64,000 bases of DNA from Streptococcus equi subsp. equi. Its GTDB lineage: Bacteria > Bacillota > Bacilli > Lactobacillales > Streptococcaceae. The notes below the pieces were generated by a model that did not search any database, was not told the DNA's origin, and saw nothing but the letters and a program-made list of their open reading frames with translations. The DNA is taken from the NCBI GenBank assembly GCA_900637675.1, contig LR134389.1, positions 2,170,001 to 2,234,000 on the forward strand. The letters run 5' to 3'. A program made the position numbers and the translations under genes. This document shows, one piece after another, positions 27,528 to 37,247 of this stretch. Each line of letters opens with the position of its first letter. The stretch's first letter is position 1.

Positions 27528-28394
27528 TTAGTGAAAGGATTTAGTTCTGTATTGCACAGGGCTAAGTCCTTTTAGCTTTGCTTTAATGCGTTTGTTGTTG
27601 TAGTAAAAAATGTAATCTGTAATAGCTTGTTCAAGCTCATTAAGGGATTGATAAGTTGTCTCAAGGCCGTAAAACATCTCAGATTTGAGAATACCAAAGA
27701 AGGATTCCATCATCCCATTATCGGGGCTGTTACCCTTGCGAGACATTGATGGACGAATGCCCTTTGATTCTAAAAAATGATGATAGGACTGATGTTGATA
27801 TTGCCACCCTTGATCGCTGTGGAGAATCGTTCCATTGTACGAATCCGCTGGAAAAGCCTTCTCAAGCATGGTTTGAACCTGTTTTAAGTCTGGAGACCTA
27901 GATAGTGTGAAATCAATAATCTCACTGTTGTAGCCATCAAGAACAGGCGCTAAATAAAGTTTTTCATCGTTGTTTGGTAAAGCAAACTCTGTCACATCGG
28001 TATAACATTTTTCATATGGCTTAGCAGCTTCAAACTGGCGTTGAATCAGATTATCAGCCTTCTTACCAGTCTCGCCTTTGTAAGAGGAATACCTGCGTTT
28101 ACGACGAATTCGAGCAGCTAATCTCATCTCTTTCATCAAGCGTTGCACTTTCTTGTGATTGACGATAAACCCACGATTCTTGAGTTCTAAATGAATGCGA
28201 CGGTAACCATAGTTTCCCTTATGCTCCTCATAAATCGCTTTGATTTCAGAGTTGATTGCTTCATCTTTATCTGACTTATCCAATTGCTTGACTTGATAAT
28301 AATAGGTTGAACGAGCCATCTTAGCGATCTCAAGTAGGAGGTTTAATCGGAATCCTTCTTGGACCATCTCTCTAATTGTTTCTGCCTTTCTCAT
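27528..28394 (-). CDS. IS3-family transposase orfB (DDE integrase domain), copy 1
   Basis: 288 residues with the HTH_21 region ([26 protein letters not shown]) and the rve catalytic core: Asp in CYTDVTEF, Asp in [11 protein letters not shown] and Glu in [14 protein letters not shown] (DDE). Normally made as an OrfAB fusion by -1 frameshifting at C(T6), read A6G on the minus strand (28430-28436). The last about 210 bases are identical to the copy at 36644-38084. Confidence 0.92.
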   Translation of the reverse strand: MRKAETIREMVQEGFRLNLLLEIAKMARSTYYYQVKQLDKSDKDEAINSEIKAIYEEHKGNYGYRRIHLELKNRGFIVNHKKVQRLMKEMRLAARIRRKRRYSSYKGETGKKADNLIQRQFEAAKPYEKCYTDVTEFALPNNDEKLYLAPVLDGYNSEIIDFTLSRSPDLKQVQTMLEKAFPADSYNGTILHSDQGWQYQHQSYHHFLESKGIRPSMSRKGNSPDNGMMESFFGILKSEMFYGLETTYQSLNELEQAITDYIFYYNNKRIKAKLKGLSPVQYRTKSFH

Positions 28395-28879
28395 TCTCTG
28401 GCTTCGTCCTGTAAACGAAGCTCCCTCAACTTTTTTAGATAAGCATTCTCCGTTCTAAGGTATTCTAGCTCTTCCTGAAGGCGCTCTAGCTCTGTCATTT
28501 CTTCCCAAGTTTTCTTTGGTTTACGGCCCATCTTCGTTGGTCTCCCTCTTTGTTTCTCAAGAATAGTATACCCGTTTTTCTTGTATTGCGCTATCCAATT
28601 GGGAAGCATACCAGCATTTGGGAGAGCATACTCAAGAGAGACAGACAGTTGAGACTGACCTTCAAGAAGAACTTTATCAATTATTTCTTGTTTTAATTCT
28701 GGAGGATAATACTTATTTTTACCCTTTCTAACAATCTCAACTCCATATCTGTCCATAAGCTTTACCATGTATTTGAGATTAGAAACCTGAATATCATACT
28801 GTTGACCAATGCGGGAACAAGACATCCCATTTTTTCTTAGTTCATATATTCTTAATTTATCATCGTAACTTAATTTCAT
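28391..28879 (-). CDS. IS3-family transposase orfA, copy 1
   Basis: About 162 residues from ATG 28879. A helix-turn-helix DNA-binding protein with two HTH-like segments and a C-terminal leucine-zipper-like helix ([24 protein letters not shown]). The A6G slippery sequence lies near its end, where orfB takes over in the -1 frame. Confidence 0.9.
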   Translation of the reverse strand: MKLSYDDKLRIYELRKNGMSCSRIGQQYDIQVSNLKYMVKLMDRYGVEIVRKGKNKYYPPELKQEIIDKVLLEGQSQLSVSLEYALPNAGMLPNWIAQYKKNGYTILEKQRGRPTKMGRKPKKTWEEMTELERLQEELEYLRTENAYLKKLRELRLQDEARE

Positions 28880-29347
28880 ATAAAAAGCACCCCATTGGTA
28901 GATTTTCTGTCTAACTTTTGGGGTGCGGGTCACTGGAAGAGGCTTTTATAAAAAATACATGAATGCCTATGGGCAGGTGGCAAGGCTGCATTCTCAGCAA
29001 TGGTACACCGATGTCGTTCATCTTCCTGTTGAATTTCCTATGTCAGCCGATGGGCATAGGCCAGTCTCTGAGAGGTACCGGACACTATCAGACAAAGAAA
29101 TCAGAGAAGGCTTTCTCTCCATTGGAAAAACACCGGAGCTTGTCAGTGGCAGTCAGGTCGAGAGATTGCGAAAAATCATTAACCTATATGACCTGCCGGT
29201 TGTCGTTCCAATTGACGAGGCAGTCACTCAAGCAGAGGAGCAAATCAGAACCAACAGAGAAGCTGTCTCCAAGCGGATTATTGAGCAGTATAAAGAGCCT
29301 TCATTAAAAGAAAAAATAAAATTTATATCAGAATTTTAGGAGTGTAG

Positions 29348-30018
29348 ATGATTTCATTTAAGAATATTAGCAAGACATACCAAGTCGGAGACCAAGAGGT
29401 TAAAGTATTAGACGATGTTTCCTTTACGATTGAAAAGGGAAGGTTTACTGTTATTTTAGGCCCCTCTGGTTCAGGAAAGAGCACGCTCTTAAATTTACTT
29501 GGAGGAATGGACCGGGCAAGCAAGGGAACCTTTATCTTTGAGGGTAAGGACATTACAGCCTTAAATGATAAAGCATTATCTGATTATCGCAAAGAGGTTG
29601 TAGGCTTTGTCTTTCAGTTTTACAATCTTATTCCAAGCCTAACAGCCTTAGAAAATATCAGTATCGCCGCACAGCTAACCGGAAACACAGCACAATCAGA
29701 GGTATTGTTGGATAAGGTGGGGTTATCTCATCGGAAAAACAATTTCCCTAGCCAGCTGTCAGGCGGAGAAATGCAGCGCGTATCCATAGCCAGAGCTCTG
29801 GCAAAGAAGCCAAATTATTGCTATGTGATGAGCCTACCGGTGCCCTTGATTCCAAAACAGGGCAGCACATTATGCAGCTACTTCAGGAAGCGTCAAAGGA
29901 CGAGGACGTAGCGGTTGTCTTGGTGACACATAACACTGAATTTAAAGCTTTTGGCGATACCATTATTTACCTAAAGGACGGAAAGATAAGCTCGATTGAT
30001 CATAAACAATCAGTTTAG
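29348..30018 (+). CDS. MacB/LolD-type ABC ATPase, with a one-base frameshift
   Basis: Walker A GPSGSGKSTLL, Q-loop QFYNLIPSL, signature LSGGEMQRVSIARALAKKP. The frame then breaks at the A-run 29812-29814; one more A gives KLLLCDEPTGALDSKTGQ (Walker B and D-loop) and a 223-residue protein, the normal size of this family. As read, the ATPase would be dead. It begins 9 bases after the AAA ATPase gene and is followed by its FtsX-type permease. These transporters pump out peptides or amphipathic drugs, or work mechanically. Confidence 0.88.
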
Positions 30019-30034
30019 AGGATTGGAGCTAAAC

Positions 30035-32308
30035 ATGAAATATCTTAATTTAAAGCTAAGGCGAGATTTAAAGCATCATTGGCAGCAATTCTTTTCAGTG
30101 TTCTTGATGTCCTTATTAAGTGTTTTAATCTTTGTTGGTCTACAGGGTGCTTGGCATGGGCTGGAAAAAAGCTTAGACAACTATATATCTACCTCTCATT
30201 TGCCAACCGTTTGGGTACAGGCTACTAATCTAACAAAACAGGACATTGAAAAAATAGAGGCCTTAAATCAAGTCAGCAAGGTTAGACCTAAGATTAGGGT
30301 CACTGCTGCTATTGATTCTGACAGCGACCTAGAGCATTACTTAACGCTAGATTCATTACAGTCTACCTCAGATCAGGTGACACGTGTTGTAGCTGGCGAG
30401 GCCTTTTCAACCAAAGAAACCGATAAAGTATGGTTGAACAAGGAATATGCTGACGCTAACCACCTATCCCTCGGTGATAAGATCAGCTTAACACTATCAG
30501 GTCAATCAATTAGTGTGACTCTTGCGGGTCTTGTCCAGTCAGCAGACAGGATCTACTTTACAGGCAGCTTAGAGTATATAGCTCCTAATTATGATAACTA
30601 TGCCTACGGCTACATCTCAAAAAAGAGCTTAGCTAAGCTCCTTCAGACGCAGCTGCCTGATAATATGGTTGACATTTACGCCTCGTCTGACGATCTTCGA
30701 GACGACATAGAGAACATTTTAGGCAATAAGCTTGTTTCTTATTACAATCAAACAACCCTAACTGACGTCTCTGAGGCAGTTGATAGAGTAGGACAGATTA
30801 GGAATCTCTCTTATTTGTTCTCCTTTATCTTCATCTTACTAGCTATTCTATCCATGTTTACCACGATCAGACGTCTCATCGAAAGTCAAACAAAGGAAAT
30901 TGCTATCATCAAGGCCTTAGGCTATTCTAACATACAGGTCAGTGGCCACTACATTTCCTTTGGCTTGTTGGTTGGAACATTAGGTGCTCTTTCTGGTCTT
31001 CTGGTATCTCCTGCTATGTCCTGGTTTGTCCTAGAGACCCAAAAGAGAATGTTCTCACTTCCTAAGTGGGAAATTGCTTACTCTCTGTCTTCCCTAGTAG
31101 TTGCATTACTGGTGGTTATGATTTGTGTGACATCTGCTTACTTTGCTTCTCGAAAAGCCATTAAAGGGCTGCCAGCAGTATTCTTACGAGGAAAAAACAG
31201 GGACGTCAAGCATATTTTGCTCGAAAAAATCAAGCCCTTATGGCGTAGTATTTCTGACGAAGCTAAGTGGGCTATACGTGATGCTTTGACACACCGCATC
31301 AGAATTTTAATGGGGATTATAGGGGTAGCTGGTAGTATGATGCTTTTAATTGCCGGTATTGGCATGCCTATCTCTATGAATCACCTTGTTGATAAGGCCT
31401 ATAACAAGGACTTTAGCTACTCCAAACGCTTGACGGTTTCTGACTACGAATCGGCCAATAAGGCCTATAAAGGCCAATGGGTGCAAATCAATCAAGCCCA
31501 CTTCTCAAAAGATGACGGCTACAATCGTCTCTTGATTATTATCAGCAAGGGAAGCCTTGTTAACGCCACCACAGAAGATGGTGACAAGATAAAAGAGGGT
31601 GGTCTCTATGTTACCAACAGCTTTGCCAAGCTAGCCAATATCAAGGTTGGAGACAAGCTATCTGTCACACCCTACCAGGATAAGCATCAGTATACCTTTA
31701 GTGTTAAGGGAATTCTGACCAGCGAAACTAATCAAGGTGCCTATATCATGGCTGATACCTTCAAAAAAGCAGGCGGAGCTTTTCACCCACACACATTGTT
31801 AGTAGATAAGCAAGTTTCTGCTTCTACAATCGCTCAGGATCAGAATGTTTTAACCGTCATTGATAAGTCCAGCCAAGAAAGCAATGCCTATGACCTTGTC
31901 AATAGTCTAATGAGTGTCTTTTTGATGATCATTGGCTTTGCCTTGCTGCTAGTCATCGTTGTGCTGTATAATTTAGGCTCTTTAAATTTTGTAGAGCGCA
32001 CAAGAGACTACGCAACCCTTCAGGTTCTAGGATTTTCAAAAAGAAATCTCCAAAACATAACAATGCTCGAAAATCTCATGACAACCTCTGTGGGCTGGCT
32101 CTTGGGAATTCCTATGGGGATTTGGTTTTTAGAGCAGTATGTCGCCACCTTCTCTACGATACGTCTTGAATATACGGCTTATGTCACTTGGCAGGTTCTG
32201 CTAGCGGCAAGTGTCCTTGTCTGGCTAACATCATTAATGACCACTCTTTTCATCAGTAGAAAGATTAGAACAATTGACATGGTTGATGCCTTAAAGGGAG
32301 TCGACTAA
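30035..32308 (+). CDS. FtsX-type ABC permease (MacB-like)
   Basis: About 757 residues from ATG 30035 with GGAGC upstream. Two FtsX domains, each three membrane segments near residues 265-390 and 640-755, with large extracellular regions (MacB_PCD-like) after the first TM and in the middle. Conserved RTRDYATLQVLGFSK resembles the cytoplasmic coupling helix region. Partner of the upstream ATPase. In this locus it could export an AvrD-derived product or resist a peptide. The substrate is not determined. Confidence 0.88.
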   Translation: MKYLNLKLRRDLKHHWQQFFSVFLMSLLSVLIFVGLQGAWHGLEKSLDNYISTSHLPTVWVQATNLTKQDIEKIEALNQVSKVRPKIRVTAAIDSDSDLEHYLTLDSLQSTSDQVTRVVAGEAFSTKETDKVWLNKEYADANHLSLGDKISLTLSGQSISVTLAGLVQSADRIYFTGSLEYIAPNYDNYAYGYISKKSLAKLLQTQLPDNMVDIYASSDDLRDDIENILGNKLVSYYNQTTLTDVSEAVDRVGQIRNLSYLFSFIFILLAILSMFTTIRRLIESQTKEIAIIKALGYSNIQVSGHYISFGLLVGTLGALSGLLVSPAMSWFVLETQKRMFSLPKWEIAYSLSSLVVALLVVMICVTSAYFASRKAIKGLPAVFLRGKNRDVKHILLEKIKPLWRSISDEAKWAIRDALTHRIRILMGIIGVAGSMMLLIAGIGMPISMNHLVDKAYNKDFSYSKRLTVSDYESANKAYKGQWVQINQAHFSKDDGYNRLLIIISKGSLVNATTEDGDKIKEGGLYVTNSFAKLANIKVGDKLSVTPYQDKHQYTFSVKGILTSETNQGAYIMADTFKKAGGAFHPHTLLVDKQVSASTIAQDQNVLTVIDKSSQESNAYDLVNSLMSVFLMIIGFALLLVIVVLYNLGSLNFVERTRDYATLQVLGFSKRNLQNITMLENLMTTSVGWLLGIPMGIWFLEQYVATFSTIRLEYTAYVTWQVLLAASVLVWLTSLMTTLFISRKIRTIDMVDALKGVD

Positions 32309-32439
32309 CCTCACTTTATCACATACCTGACTCTCTCTCTTTTATGGTTAAGCATCATCACTGCACTGGTTCTGATATGATGACTGATAAAGCTGTAATT
32401 GTGCTGTAACAAGCACTGTCATTACATAGCAACACCCTT

Positions 32440-32475
32440 AAAAACAAGCATCAGATTTGGTGCTTGTTTTTGAAT
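32440..32475 (+). terminator. terminator after the ABC permease
   Basis: AAAAACAAGCATCA pairs with TGGTGCTTGTTTTT; it closes the AvrD/ABC operon. The 32309-32439 stretch holds no gene. Confidence 0.8.
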
Positions 32476-32607
32476 TTATTGCTAATGCTAAACGCAACGA
32501 TTATCACAAATCATGCAGTACACGCTTATAACAGCTTAAGCATGCCCATTATTCAAAAAACGTTGATCAAAATGACTTCCCTGAAGTTTAGATCATTCCT
32601 CAATTTA

Positions 32608-32636
32608 TTGATACAAATGTGATAAAGTCATACGAT
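32608..32636 (+). promoter_or_regulatory. promoter of M-like gene 2
   Basis: TTGATA, 17-bp spacer, TACGAT. The predicted transcript starts near 32643, immediately before the 14-A tract, so the tract is at the very start of the 5' leader. Confidence 0.6.
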
Positions 32637-32649
32637 CTTCTTGTTTATT

Positions 32650-32676
32650 AAAAAAAAAAAAAACGAAACTACGGAG
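32650..32676 (+). promoter_or_regulatory. 14-A tract plus conserved leader motif upstream of M-like gene 2
   Basis: Fourteen A followed by CGAAACTACGGAG, the same element as at 21477-21499 where nine A are present. Confidence 0.6.
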
Positions 32677-32781
32677 AGAAAGATGAGCTTTGTCGTTTCT
32701 CACTTCCAACCGCCATGTTAAAATCTTCTCTGAGAAAGAATGTTATAAAAAATAATCATTCTATCACCAAAGGAGAGAAAA

Positions 32782-34803
32782 ATGATAACTAAAAAACAGA
32801 GAAAACTAAAAAGACACACAACAATCAGACGCCTGTGTCATCAAGCCCTAGCAGCTACCCTCATCACAGGAAGCCTGATGGGAACAGGACTACTTGGAAA
32901 TAAAGTCGTGTATGGGGATATGAAAAGCGATGCCAAAAAGGTATTAGCAACATTGCAAAAAGGTAATCATAAACAAGAGTTAAAAAAAGTTCTTAGAACT
33001 ATTGGTGATGATAGTTTGCTATTATTATGGTTACTTGTATCGGGTGATTCCAATTTAGATGAAAGTAATAAAAGTTTTGATTATTTATCAATTTGGAATA
33101 CTGGATCTAGAGTTGGTAAAGTGATATCTCCTACTGAATACTTTAAACAAGAATCAAAAAACACTGAAAATAGGCAAGCTGTTTATAGTGAATTTAAACA
33201 ACGCGTAGAAGAACGATCTAAAAAAGCCAAGGAAGCCACTGAAGCACTAAACCAAAAAGCTCAATTGGAGGCTACAGTTAAAAATATAAACGAAGAACTT
33301 GAAAAAACTAGAGAAGGTTTTAAAGTTGTGAGTGAAAACTCAAACAAATTAGAAAAACAATTAATGGCTGAGAAAATAAAAACACGTACAGCTGAAGAAA
33401 CTGCCAAACAAGCTAAAACCGATAAAGAAAAAGCAGAGGCTGAAGCTAAAAAAGCGAAAGAGGAAGCTAAGACTGCGGAAGGAAAAGTTAAACAAGCAGA
33501 AACTGAGAAAAGGAATGCGGAAGCTAAGGCTAGAACCGCTGAAGAAGAAGCTAAACAAGCTACGGCTGATAAAGAAAAGGCAGAGACTGAAGCTAAAAAA
33601 GCGAAAGAAGAAGCTAAGACCGCTAAAGAAGCTGCTCATCAAGAACAAGAAAAAGCTAAACAATTAGAACAAGCTAATCAACAGGCTAACCAAAGAGCTA
33701 ATCTGGCAGAAAAATCTAAAAAAGATTTAGAAACTCAAAAAGAAAAACTTGAACAAGAGATTAAAGAAGCTACAGAAGCTAAAAACAAAGCCGAGCAAAA
33801 ATTAAAAGACCTACAAGATTCAGCTAGTCAAGGCAGTGAATTGTCTAAACAGCTGTTAAAAGAAAAAGAAGAATTAACAACAAAACTTCAAGAGCTTCAA
33901 AAACAAGCTGAGGAAAAAACAACTGAAATTGAAAAGCTAAAACAAGAGCTTGAAGCTAATAAACAAAACAGTGGTCAGCTAGGTCAACAGGAACAAAAGC
34001 TTCAAGAGCAATTGAATAAGGTTCAAAAAGAGCTGAAACAAAAGGAAATGGAGTTAAAACAAGCTCAAGAACAGCTGAAACAAGAACAAAAACCTCACGA
34101 AGGTGGCGGAGATTCTGACGCTTCCAAAGCAAGAATCACTGAGCTAGAAAAACAAGTTCAAACACTAACCAAGGAAAAGGCAGATCTGTCATCAACCCTT
34201 GAGTCAACAAAAGCTCAATTGTCAGAGACTCAAGCAAGACTATCAGAAGCTCAAAAACAATTGACTGCTGCTCAAGAAAAGTTAACAACACTTGAAGCCG
34301 AGAAAACAGCGCTTCAACATCAAGTTGAGACCATTTCAAAACAGCTATCAGAAACACGTGACCTTAGCGAAAAGGAAAAAGCAGCACTCCAAGAGCAAAT
34401 CAATAAGCTAAAGGCTGAGATTGAGCAAAAGACCAAGGAAATTGAAGCCTTAAAGCAAGGCATGCAATCACATCAAGGTCAAGAAAAACCAAAGGATCCA
34501 AAAACTCCGGAAACACCAAAGGATCCAAAGACTCCTGAGAAAAACGATCAGCCACAAGCGCCTGAAAAACGTAGTGTCCCTTGGACTGCTCTTACACCAG
34601 CTAAGCCAATTGACACTACCAAAGCTCCTAAGAGCTCAGCACCAAGCCCACAGACTGGGGCAGCAACACCTAAAAAACAATTACCAGCAACTGGTGATAC
34701 AGCGACACCTAGCTTCTTTACCGCTGCTGCTATGGCAGTATTGGCTAGCGTCGGTGTCCTAAATCTCTCACCTAGACGCAAAAAGAATCAAAACAACCGT
34801 TAA
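32782..34803 (+). CDS. M-like coiled-coil LPXTG surface protein 2
   Basis: 673 residues, intact. Signal peptide similar to M-like 1 (IRRLCHQALAATLITGSLMG, no YSIRK), a unique N-terminal region (about 40-180), then an alanine/lysine/glutamate-rich coiled coil with A-T-A-D-K-E-K-A type heptads, Pro/Lys-rich wall segment and LPATG sortase signal with basic tail. Compared with M-like 1 it has one extra coiled-coil block (KAKEEAKTAEGKVKQAETEK). The N-terminal differences next to a nearly identical C-terminal half are typical of antigenic diversification of M-type proteins. Binding partner unknown; not SeM or SzP by sequence as I recall them. Confidence 0.9.
   Translation: MITKKQRKLKRHTTIRRLCHQALAATLITGSLMGTGLLGNKVVYGDMKSDAKKVLATLQKGNHKQELKKVLRTIGDDSLLLLWLLVSGDSNLDESNKSFDYLSIWNTGSRVGKVISPTEYFKQESKNTENRQAVYSEFKQRVEERSKKAKEATEALNQKAQLEATVKNINEELEKTREGFKVVSENSNKLEKQLMAEKIKTRTAEETAKQAKTDKEKAEAEAKKAKEEAKTAEGKVKQAETEKRNAEAKARTAEEEAKQATADKEKAETEAKKAKEEAKTAKEAAHQEQEKAKQLEQANQQANQRANLAEKSKKDLETQKEKLEQEIKEATEAKNKAEQKLKDLQDSASQGSELSKQLLKEKEELTTKLQELQKQAEEKTTEIEKLKQELEANKQNSGQLGQQEQKLQEQLNKVQKELKQKEMELKQAQEQLKQEQKPHEGGGDSDASKARITELEKQVQTLTKEKADLSSTLESTKAQLSETQARLSEAQKQLTAAQEKLTTLEAEKTALQHQVETISKQLSETRDLSEKEKAALQEQINKLKAEIEQKTKEIEALKQGMQSHQGQEKPKDPKTPETPKDPKTPEKNDQPQAPEKRSVPWTALTPAKPIDTTKAPKSSAPSPQTGAATPKKQLPATGDTATPSFFTAAAMAVLASVGVLNLSPRRKKNQNNR
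33517..34749 (+). repeat. long direct repeat, copy 2 (3' part of M-like gene 2)
   Basis: Same orientation and almost the same sequence as 22191-23423. Recombination between the copies would delete 11.3 kb including the two-component, AvrD and ABC genes. Confidence 0.9.
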
Positions 34804-34907
34804 TGTAGAGACTCTCATATCTGGATTGAATAACAGCAAACCCGACATGAGCAAAAACAAATGTCTAACCAAAAATCACTGACATTAGTACTTTAACCAA
34901 AGCCTTT

Positions 34908-34953
34908 GAGTCAAGCTAAACAGGCTGTCCTGCCTATTGGCTTGACTCGTTTT
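34908..34953 (+). terminator. terminator after M-like gene 2
   Basis: GAGTCAAGC (34908-34916) pairs with GCTTGACTC (34940-34948), with a further inner stem CAGGC/GCCT(A), then GTTTT. The remaining 34954-35180 stretch shows no supported gene. Confidence 0.7.
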
Positions 34954-35184
34954 GTGATTGTGAAACACACCAAGGTCAAACCTACCTTGTCCTCCATTTT
35001 AAACCTACTCTTTTCTCCCATACCCACTTTAGCTTACGCAAGAAGGTGCCTAATCATCACTTTTGGTAGCTTCGATGCTCTATATAAATGGATCAACAAA
35101 GATAAATCATACAAAACTGCGAGTTGTTCCTATAGTCACGATAGCTCTTACAGATATGAAAAGTAAATACAGCTATTAAAAATA

Positions 35185-35193
35185 TGGTACAAT
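35185..35193 (+). promoter_or_regulatory. extended -10 promoter of the DUF368 gene
   Basis: TGGTACAAT, about 27 bases before the ATG at 35220; AGGAGG lies between. Confidence 0.5.
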
Positions 35194-35219
35194 AGGGGTA
35201 CGATTTTTAGGAGGCATGT

Positions 35220-36062
35220 ATGGTTTCAGTTCTTTCACGAGTGATTAAGGGAATAATTATTGCGCTTGGCTTTATTTTACCGGGAGTATCTGGAGGAGTA
35301 TTAGCCGCTATCCTTGGGATCTATGAGCGTATCATTGCCTTTTTAGCTCATATACGTGAGCATTTTGTTGAGAATGTTCTCTTTTTCCTGCCTGTTGGGG
35401 TTGGTGGTATTTTAGGGATTGCCCTCTTTTCTTACCCTGTTGACTATCTGCTCAAGCACTATCAGGTACCAGTCTTATGGGGCTTCGCTGGGGCCATCAT
35501 AGGAACCGTACCTAGCCTGATAAAGACTTCGACAAAAACATCTCAGCGTGACCAAGTTGATTGGCTCTGGCTAGTATTAACCTTTGTCCTATCAGGACTG
35601 GGACTTTATTTCTTAAATGATCTCGTTGGGACAATACCTGCAAGCTTTACCGCCTTTGTCCTAGCTGGTGCCTTGATTGCTTTAGGTATTTTGGTACCTG
35701 GTCTTAGCCCGTCTAATCTTTTATTAATTTTAGGACTTTACTCACCCATGCTGATTGGCTTTAAATCACTTGATTTGGTAGGAACCTTTTTACCCATTGC
35801 TATTGGTGGCTTATTAACCATGCTAGCTTTTTCCAAGATTATGGATTTTGCTCTCAAGCACTACCATTCACGCGTTTACCACTTTATTATCGGTATCGTC
35901 CTATCCAGCACCCTGCTTATTTTAATTCCAAATAGCAGTAATAAGGAAGCTATCTCTTACGCCGGTGCAGGTCTTGGCACCTGGCTAATGGCTCTGCTAT
36001 TATTTGGCCTTGGTGTCTGGCTTGGTCTATGGATGAGCCAGCTTGAGGAGAAATACAAATAA
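35220..36062 (+). CDS. DUF368 membrane protein (PopT-type undecaprenyl-phosphate translocase family)
   Basis: 280 residues, eight to ten hydrophobic segments, with two pseudo-repeats GFILPGVSGGVLAAILGIYERII near the start and LGILVPGLSPSNLLLILGLYSPM in the middle, the DUF368 signature. Members of this family (PopT) recycle undecaprenyl phosphate across the membrane for cell-wall synthesis. Stand-alone gene with its own promoter. Confidence 0.88.
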   Translation: MVSVLSRVIKGIIIALGFILPGVSGGVLAAILGIYERIIAFLAHIREHFVENVLFFLPVGVGGILGIALFSYPVDYLLKHYQVPVLWGFAGAIIGTVPSLIKTSTKTSQRDQVDWLWLVLTFVLSGLGLYFLNDLVGTIPASFTAFVLAGALIALGILVPGLSPSNLLLILGLYSPMLIGFKSLDLVGTFLPIAIGGLLTMLAFSKIMDFALKHYHSRVYHFIIGIVLSSTLLILIPNSSNKEAISYAGAGLGTWLMALLLFGLGVWLGLWMSQLEEKYK

Positions 36063-36708
36063 CACTCGATACACCAGCAAGTACCTCTAACAGCAGCATT
36101 AAGATCAAAAAAACGAATGACTAGCTCTCAGCCTTATCACCAGCTGTGACTAGCATTCGTTTTTTTATATGTCATCATGCTGTCTTGCCTCTGTCACGAT
36201 TTCTATAAAACGGTTCGTCAATTGAGCAGTTATACCCCAGATAGGCTTTTCTAAATGCTCATAGAGTAATACCTGATCTTGCATGTACCTCAACCTGTAC
36301 TGCTCTCCATTAGGGATACGATCCAACGGAAAGTCTGACGAGATTATCGATTGCATTTGTAAAGGATAAGCAACAGGAGCTTGCGCCATGAGCTCCTCCA
36401 AAGGCACCGTAAACAAGCTATCAACCTCTTCATTGACCCTAAGCCTTCTCCAATCATCAATAGCCAGTTCCGCAACAAAGCAATGAATGCTACGAGTCGG
36501 CTGAACTAAATAGTCAATCTCCCCCCAAACATGAACCTGCTCAGGCTCTATATTGAGCTCCTCTACCGTCTCACGAATAGCCGCCTGCTGATAAGTCTCA
36601 CCCTCCTCCACGCGCCCACTAGGAAAAGAAACCTCCCCTGGCTTGAATGAACTGTGAACTGCCCCCCAAAAGTTAGACATAAAATCTAACAATTGGGGGG
36701 CTATTTTT

Positions 36709-37224
36709 ATGACATTGAGTTATGAAGACAAGGTTCAAATCTATGAGCTACGGCACATTGGAAAGTCCATTAAATGCTTATCAGAAAAGTTTAGTATTGC
36801 AGAATCTGACCTCAAATACATGATTCGCCTGATTGACAGGTATGGGTTAGCCATTGTCCAAAAAGGTAAGAATAGTTATTATTCTCCAGAACTGAAGCAA
36901 GAGATAATAGATAAAGTTCTGATTGATGGTCAATCTCAAAAACAGACGTCCTTAGACTATGCTTTACCAAATTCTAGTATGCTTTCAAGGTGGATAGCGC
37001 AATACAAGAAAAACGGCTATACTATTCTTGAGAAAAGAAGAGGGAGGCCACCAAAGATGGGACGTCAACCAAAGAAGACTTTAGAACAAATGACAGAGTT
37101 GGAGCGACTCCAAAAAGAATTAGACTACCTTAGAGCGGAGAATGCTGTGCTAAAAAAGCTGAGAGAATACCGGTTGAGGGACGAAGCAAAGCTCAAAGAG
37201 CAACAGAAATCATCCAAGAATTAA
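36709..37224 (+). CDS. IS3-family transposase orfA, copy 2
   Basis: 171 residues, related to but clearly different from copy 1 ([25 protein letters not shown], shared [15 protein letters not shown]). A canonical A AAA AAG slippery heptamer at 37152-37158 is in the right phase for -1 frameshifting into orfB. Confidence 0.9.
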   Translation: MTLSYEDKVQIYELRHIGKSIKCLSEKFSIAESDLKYMIRLIDRYGLAIVQKGKNSYYSPELKQEIIDKVLIDGQSQKQTSLDYALPNSSMLSRWIAQYKKNGYTILEKRRGRPPKMGRQPKKTLEQMTELERLQKELDYLRAENAVLKKLREYRLRDEAKLKEQQKSSKN

Positions 37225-37247
37225 TCGGTCAATTTTCTCTAGCAACT

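Larger units (their letters stand above)
27496..28932 (-). mobile_element. IS3-family element (IS150-like group), copy 1
   Basis: About 1437 bp. Ends TGTACTGACCCCCAAAAG (left) and, inverted, TGACCCGCACCCCAAAAG (right), flanked by a 3-bp CTG duplication. It encodes orfA and orfB on the minus strand with an A6G slippery site. Excision in silico restores the ATPase reading frame exactly. Confidence 0.9.
27123..29339 (+). pseudogene. AAA-type P-loop ATPase gene interrupted by an IS3-family element
   Basis: The 5' part encodes LVISGTYSTGKTTTATALS (Walker A, GTYSTGKTT) and ISDGSVLNEWIYG; the 3' part, after the IS, encodes YKKYMNAYGQVARLHSQQWYTDVVHLPVEFPMSADGHRP. Removing 27496-28932 and one CTG duplication joins ...[14 protein letters not shown]... 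in frame, giving 258 codons. The protein resembles AAA_28-type nucleoside/nucleotide kinase-like ATPases. It starts overlapping the AvrD-like gene and ends 9 bases before the ABC ATPase, so it was a middle gene of that operon. The IS, oriented against the operon, should now block this gene and be polar on the ABC genes. Confidence 0.85.

Noticed and set aside
32440..32475. small RNA gene
   Set aside because: The hairpin followed by a T-run is adequately explained as the terminator of the ABC permease.
34906..35166. 86-codon plus-strand ORF after M-like gene 2
   Set aside because: It overlaps the terminator palindrome of M-like gene 2, has no credible ribosome site and unstructured composition.
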